Shown piece after piece: positions 63,532 through 64,000 of a stretch of DNA of 64,000 bases (the first letter of the stretch is position 1; every line of letters begins with the position of its first letter). Source of the stretch: CAVUMR01 sp963742715 (lineage in GTDB: Bacteria > Actinomycetota > Actinomycetes > Mycobacteriales > Micromonosporaceae); assembly GCA_963742715.1 (NCBI GenBank), contig CAVUMR010000001.1:1633744-1697743 (forward strand). The letters are read 5' to 3'. The position numbers and the translations under genes are program-made. The notes under the pieces were generated by a model, which had not been told where the DNA came from, did no database searches, and worked only from the letters and a program-made list of their open reading frames with translations.

Positions 63532-64000
63532 ATGAAGCTCCTCGTGACCGGCGGCGCCGGCTATATCGGGTCGATCGTGGCCGCCCAGCTCGTCGAGGCG
63601 GGGCACGACGTCGCGGTCCTCGACAGCCTCTACCGCGGCCACGCGGAGGCGATCCCCGCGGGCGCGCGCCACCTCGACGTCGACCTCAACGACGCCGCGG
63701 CCACGGCGGCCGCCGTCGCCGAGGGCTTCGACGCCGTCCTGCACTTCGCCGCGCTCGCGCTCGTCGCCGAGTCCGTCGAGCACCCCGAGCGCTACCACCG
63801 CGGCAACTTCGTCGCGACGCTGAACCTGCTCGACGCGATGCGCGCGGCGGAGGTCAAGCGGCTGGTGTTCTCCTCGACCTGCGCCGTCTACGGCGAGCCG
63901 GACGTGGTGCCGATGCCCGAGACGCTGCCCGCCAGCCCGGTCAACGCCTACGGCAACTCGAAGCTCGCGGTCGACCGGATGATCTCCGACGAGTGCCGCG
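63532..64000 (+). CDS. galE: UDP-glucose 4-epimerase GalE, cut by the window end
   Basis: The first 156 residues. GalE interconverts UDP-glucose and UDP-galactose for surface glycans. Seen: VTGGAGYIGSIVAAQL (NAD loop), LDSLYRGH, LHFAALALVAESVEHPERY, VFSSTCAVYGEPD (catalytic Ser/Thr) and VNAYGNSKLAVDRM (Tyr-x3-Lys). Nothing in the visible part is unusual. ATG 63532 lies ten bases after TATCAC (63516-63521), a weak leaderless-type -10. It supplies sugar nucleotides that the many glycosyltransferases in this part could use. Confidence 0.93.
   Translation, partial: MKLLVTGGAGYIGSIVAAQLVEAGHDVAVLDSLYRGHAEAIPAGARHLDVDLNDAAATAAAVAEGFDAVLHFAALALVAESVEHPERYHRGNFVATLNLLDAMRAAEVKRLVFSSTCAVYGEPDVVPMPETLPASPVNAYGNSKLAVDRMISDECR

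Overview
The window is high-GC actinobacterial DNA, but it reads as two different genomes joined near position 19,905. The left 19.9 kb looks like a filamentous actinomycete, probably Micromonosporaceae-like: it has an HspR/HAIR-controlled dnaK-grpE-dnaJ-hspR operon, clpB, a PaaX-type regulator and very frequent GTAC/GGTACC words in coding DNA. The right 44 kb looks like Thermoleophilia (Solirubrobacterales, Conexibacter-like). GGTACC nearly vanishes there, GCGCG and CTCG runs dominate, and genes are packed with overlapping stops and leaderless starts. The join falls inside a gene on both sides, so a chimeric assembly is more likely than natural transfer. Taxonomic names are inferred from gene content and base usage only.

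Left part: a partial membrane protein; an EtfD-type Fe-S reductase (feeding flavoprotein electrons to menaquinone); a Cys-motif protein; the chaperone operon behind a promoter overlapped by a HAIR operator; an MT0933-type antitoxin-like protein; a CoA-dependent aromatic catabolism cluster (bifunctional salicylyl-/2-aminobenzoyl-CoA hydroxylase, aromatic acid-CoA ligase, divergent PaaX regulator, SDR and RidA); clpB behind a second HAIR; a small hypothetical gene; a tandem repeat; and a membrane protein cut by the join.

Right part: a glycosyltransferase/methyltransferase fusion, MFS exporter, ctaA, PRC-barrel protein, CocE-type hydrolase, carbonic anhydrase, several GT-C and GT-2 envelope glycosyltransferases, an AcuI-like reductase, a small LQR/GNRA-motif protein with an annexin-like repeat, an MFS-TetR pair, an AraC-VOC pair, a class III cyclase, a PP2C phosphatase-STAS partner-switch pair, a nitronate monooxygenase, a two-gene TasA-like/SipW-like matrix module, ArsC-LtrA, a GT2-OCH1 fusion, a secreted RTX repeat protein, RNHCP protein, MFS-spermidine synthase fusion, an SDR, an amidohydrolase-Rieske-small protein operon facing an MBL hydrolase, an FG-GAP secreted protein, a wrecked FAD oxidase gene, B12-dependent ribonucleotide reductase, and the start of galE.

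Many right-hand genes, and clpB on the left, are broken by single-base frame changes that are almost all one-base insertions. They are best explained as uncorrected sequence errors; coordinates of those genes span the whole inferred gene. No tRNA, rRNA, CRISPR array, transposase or integrase gene was seen.
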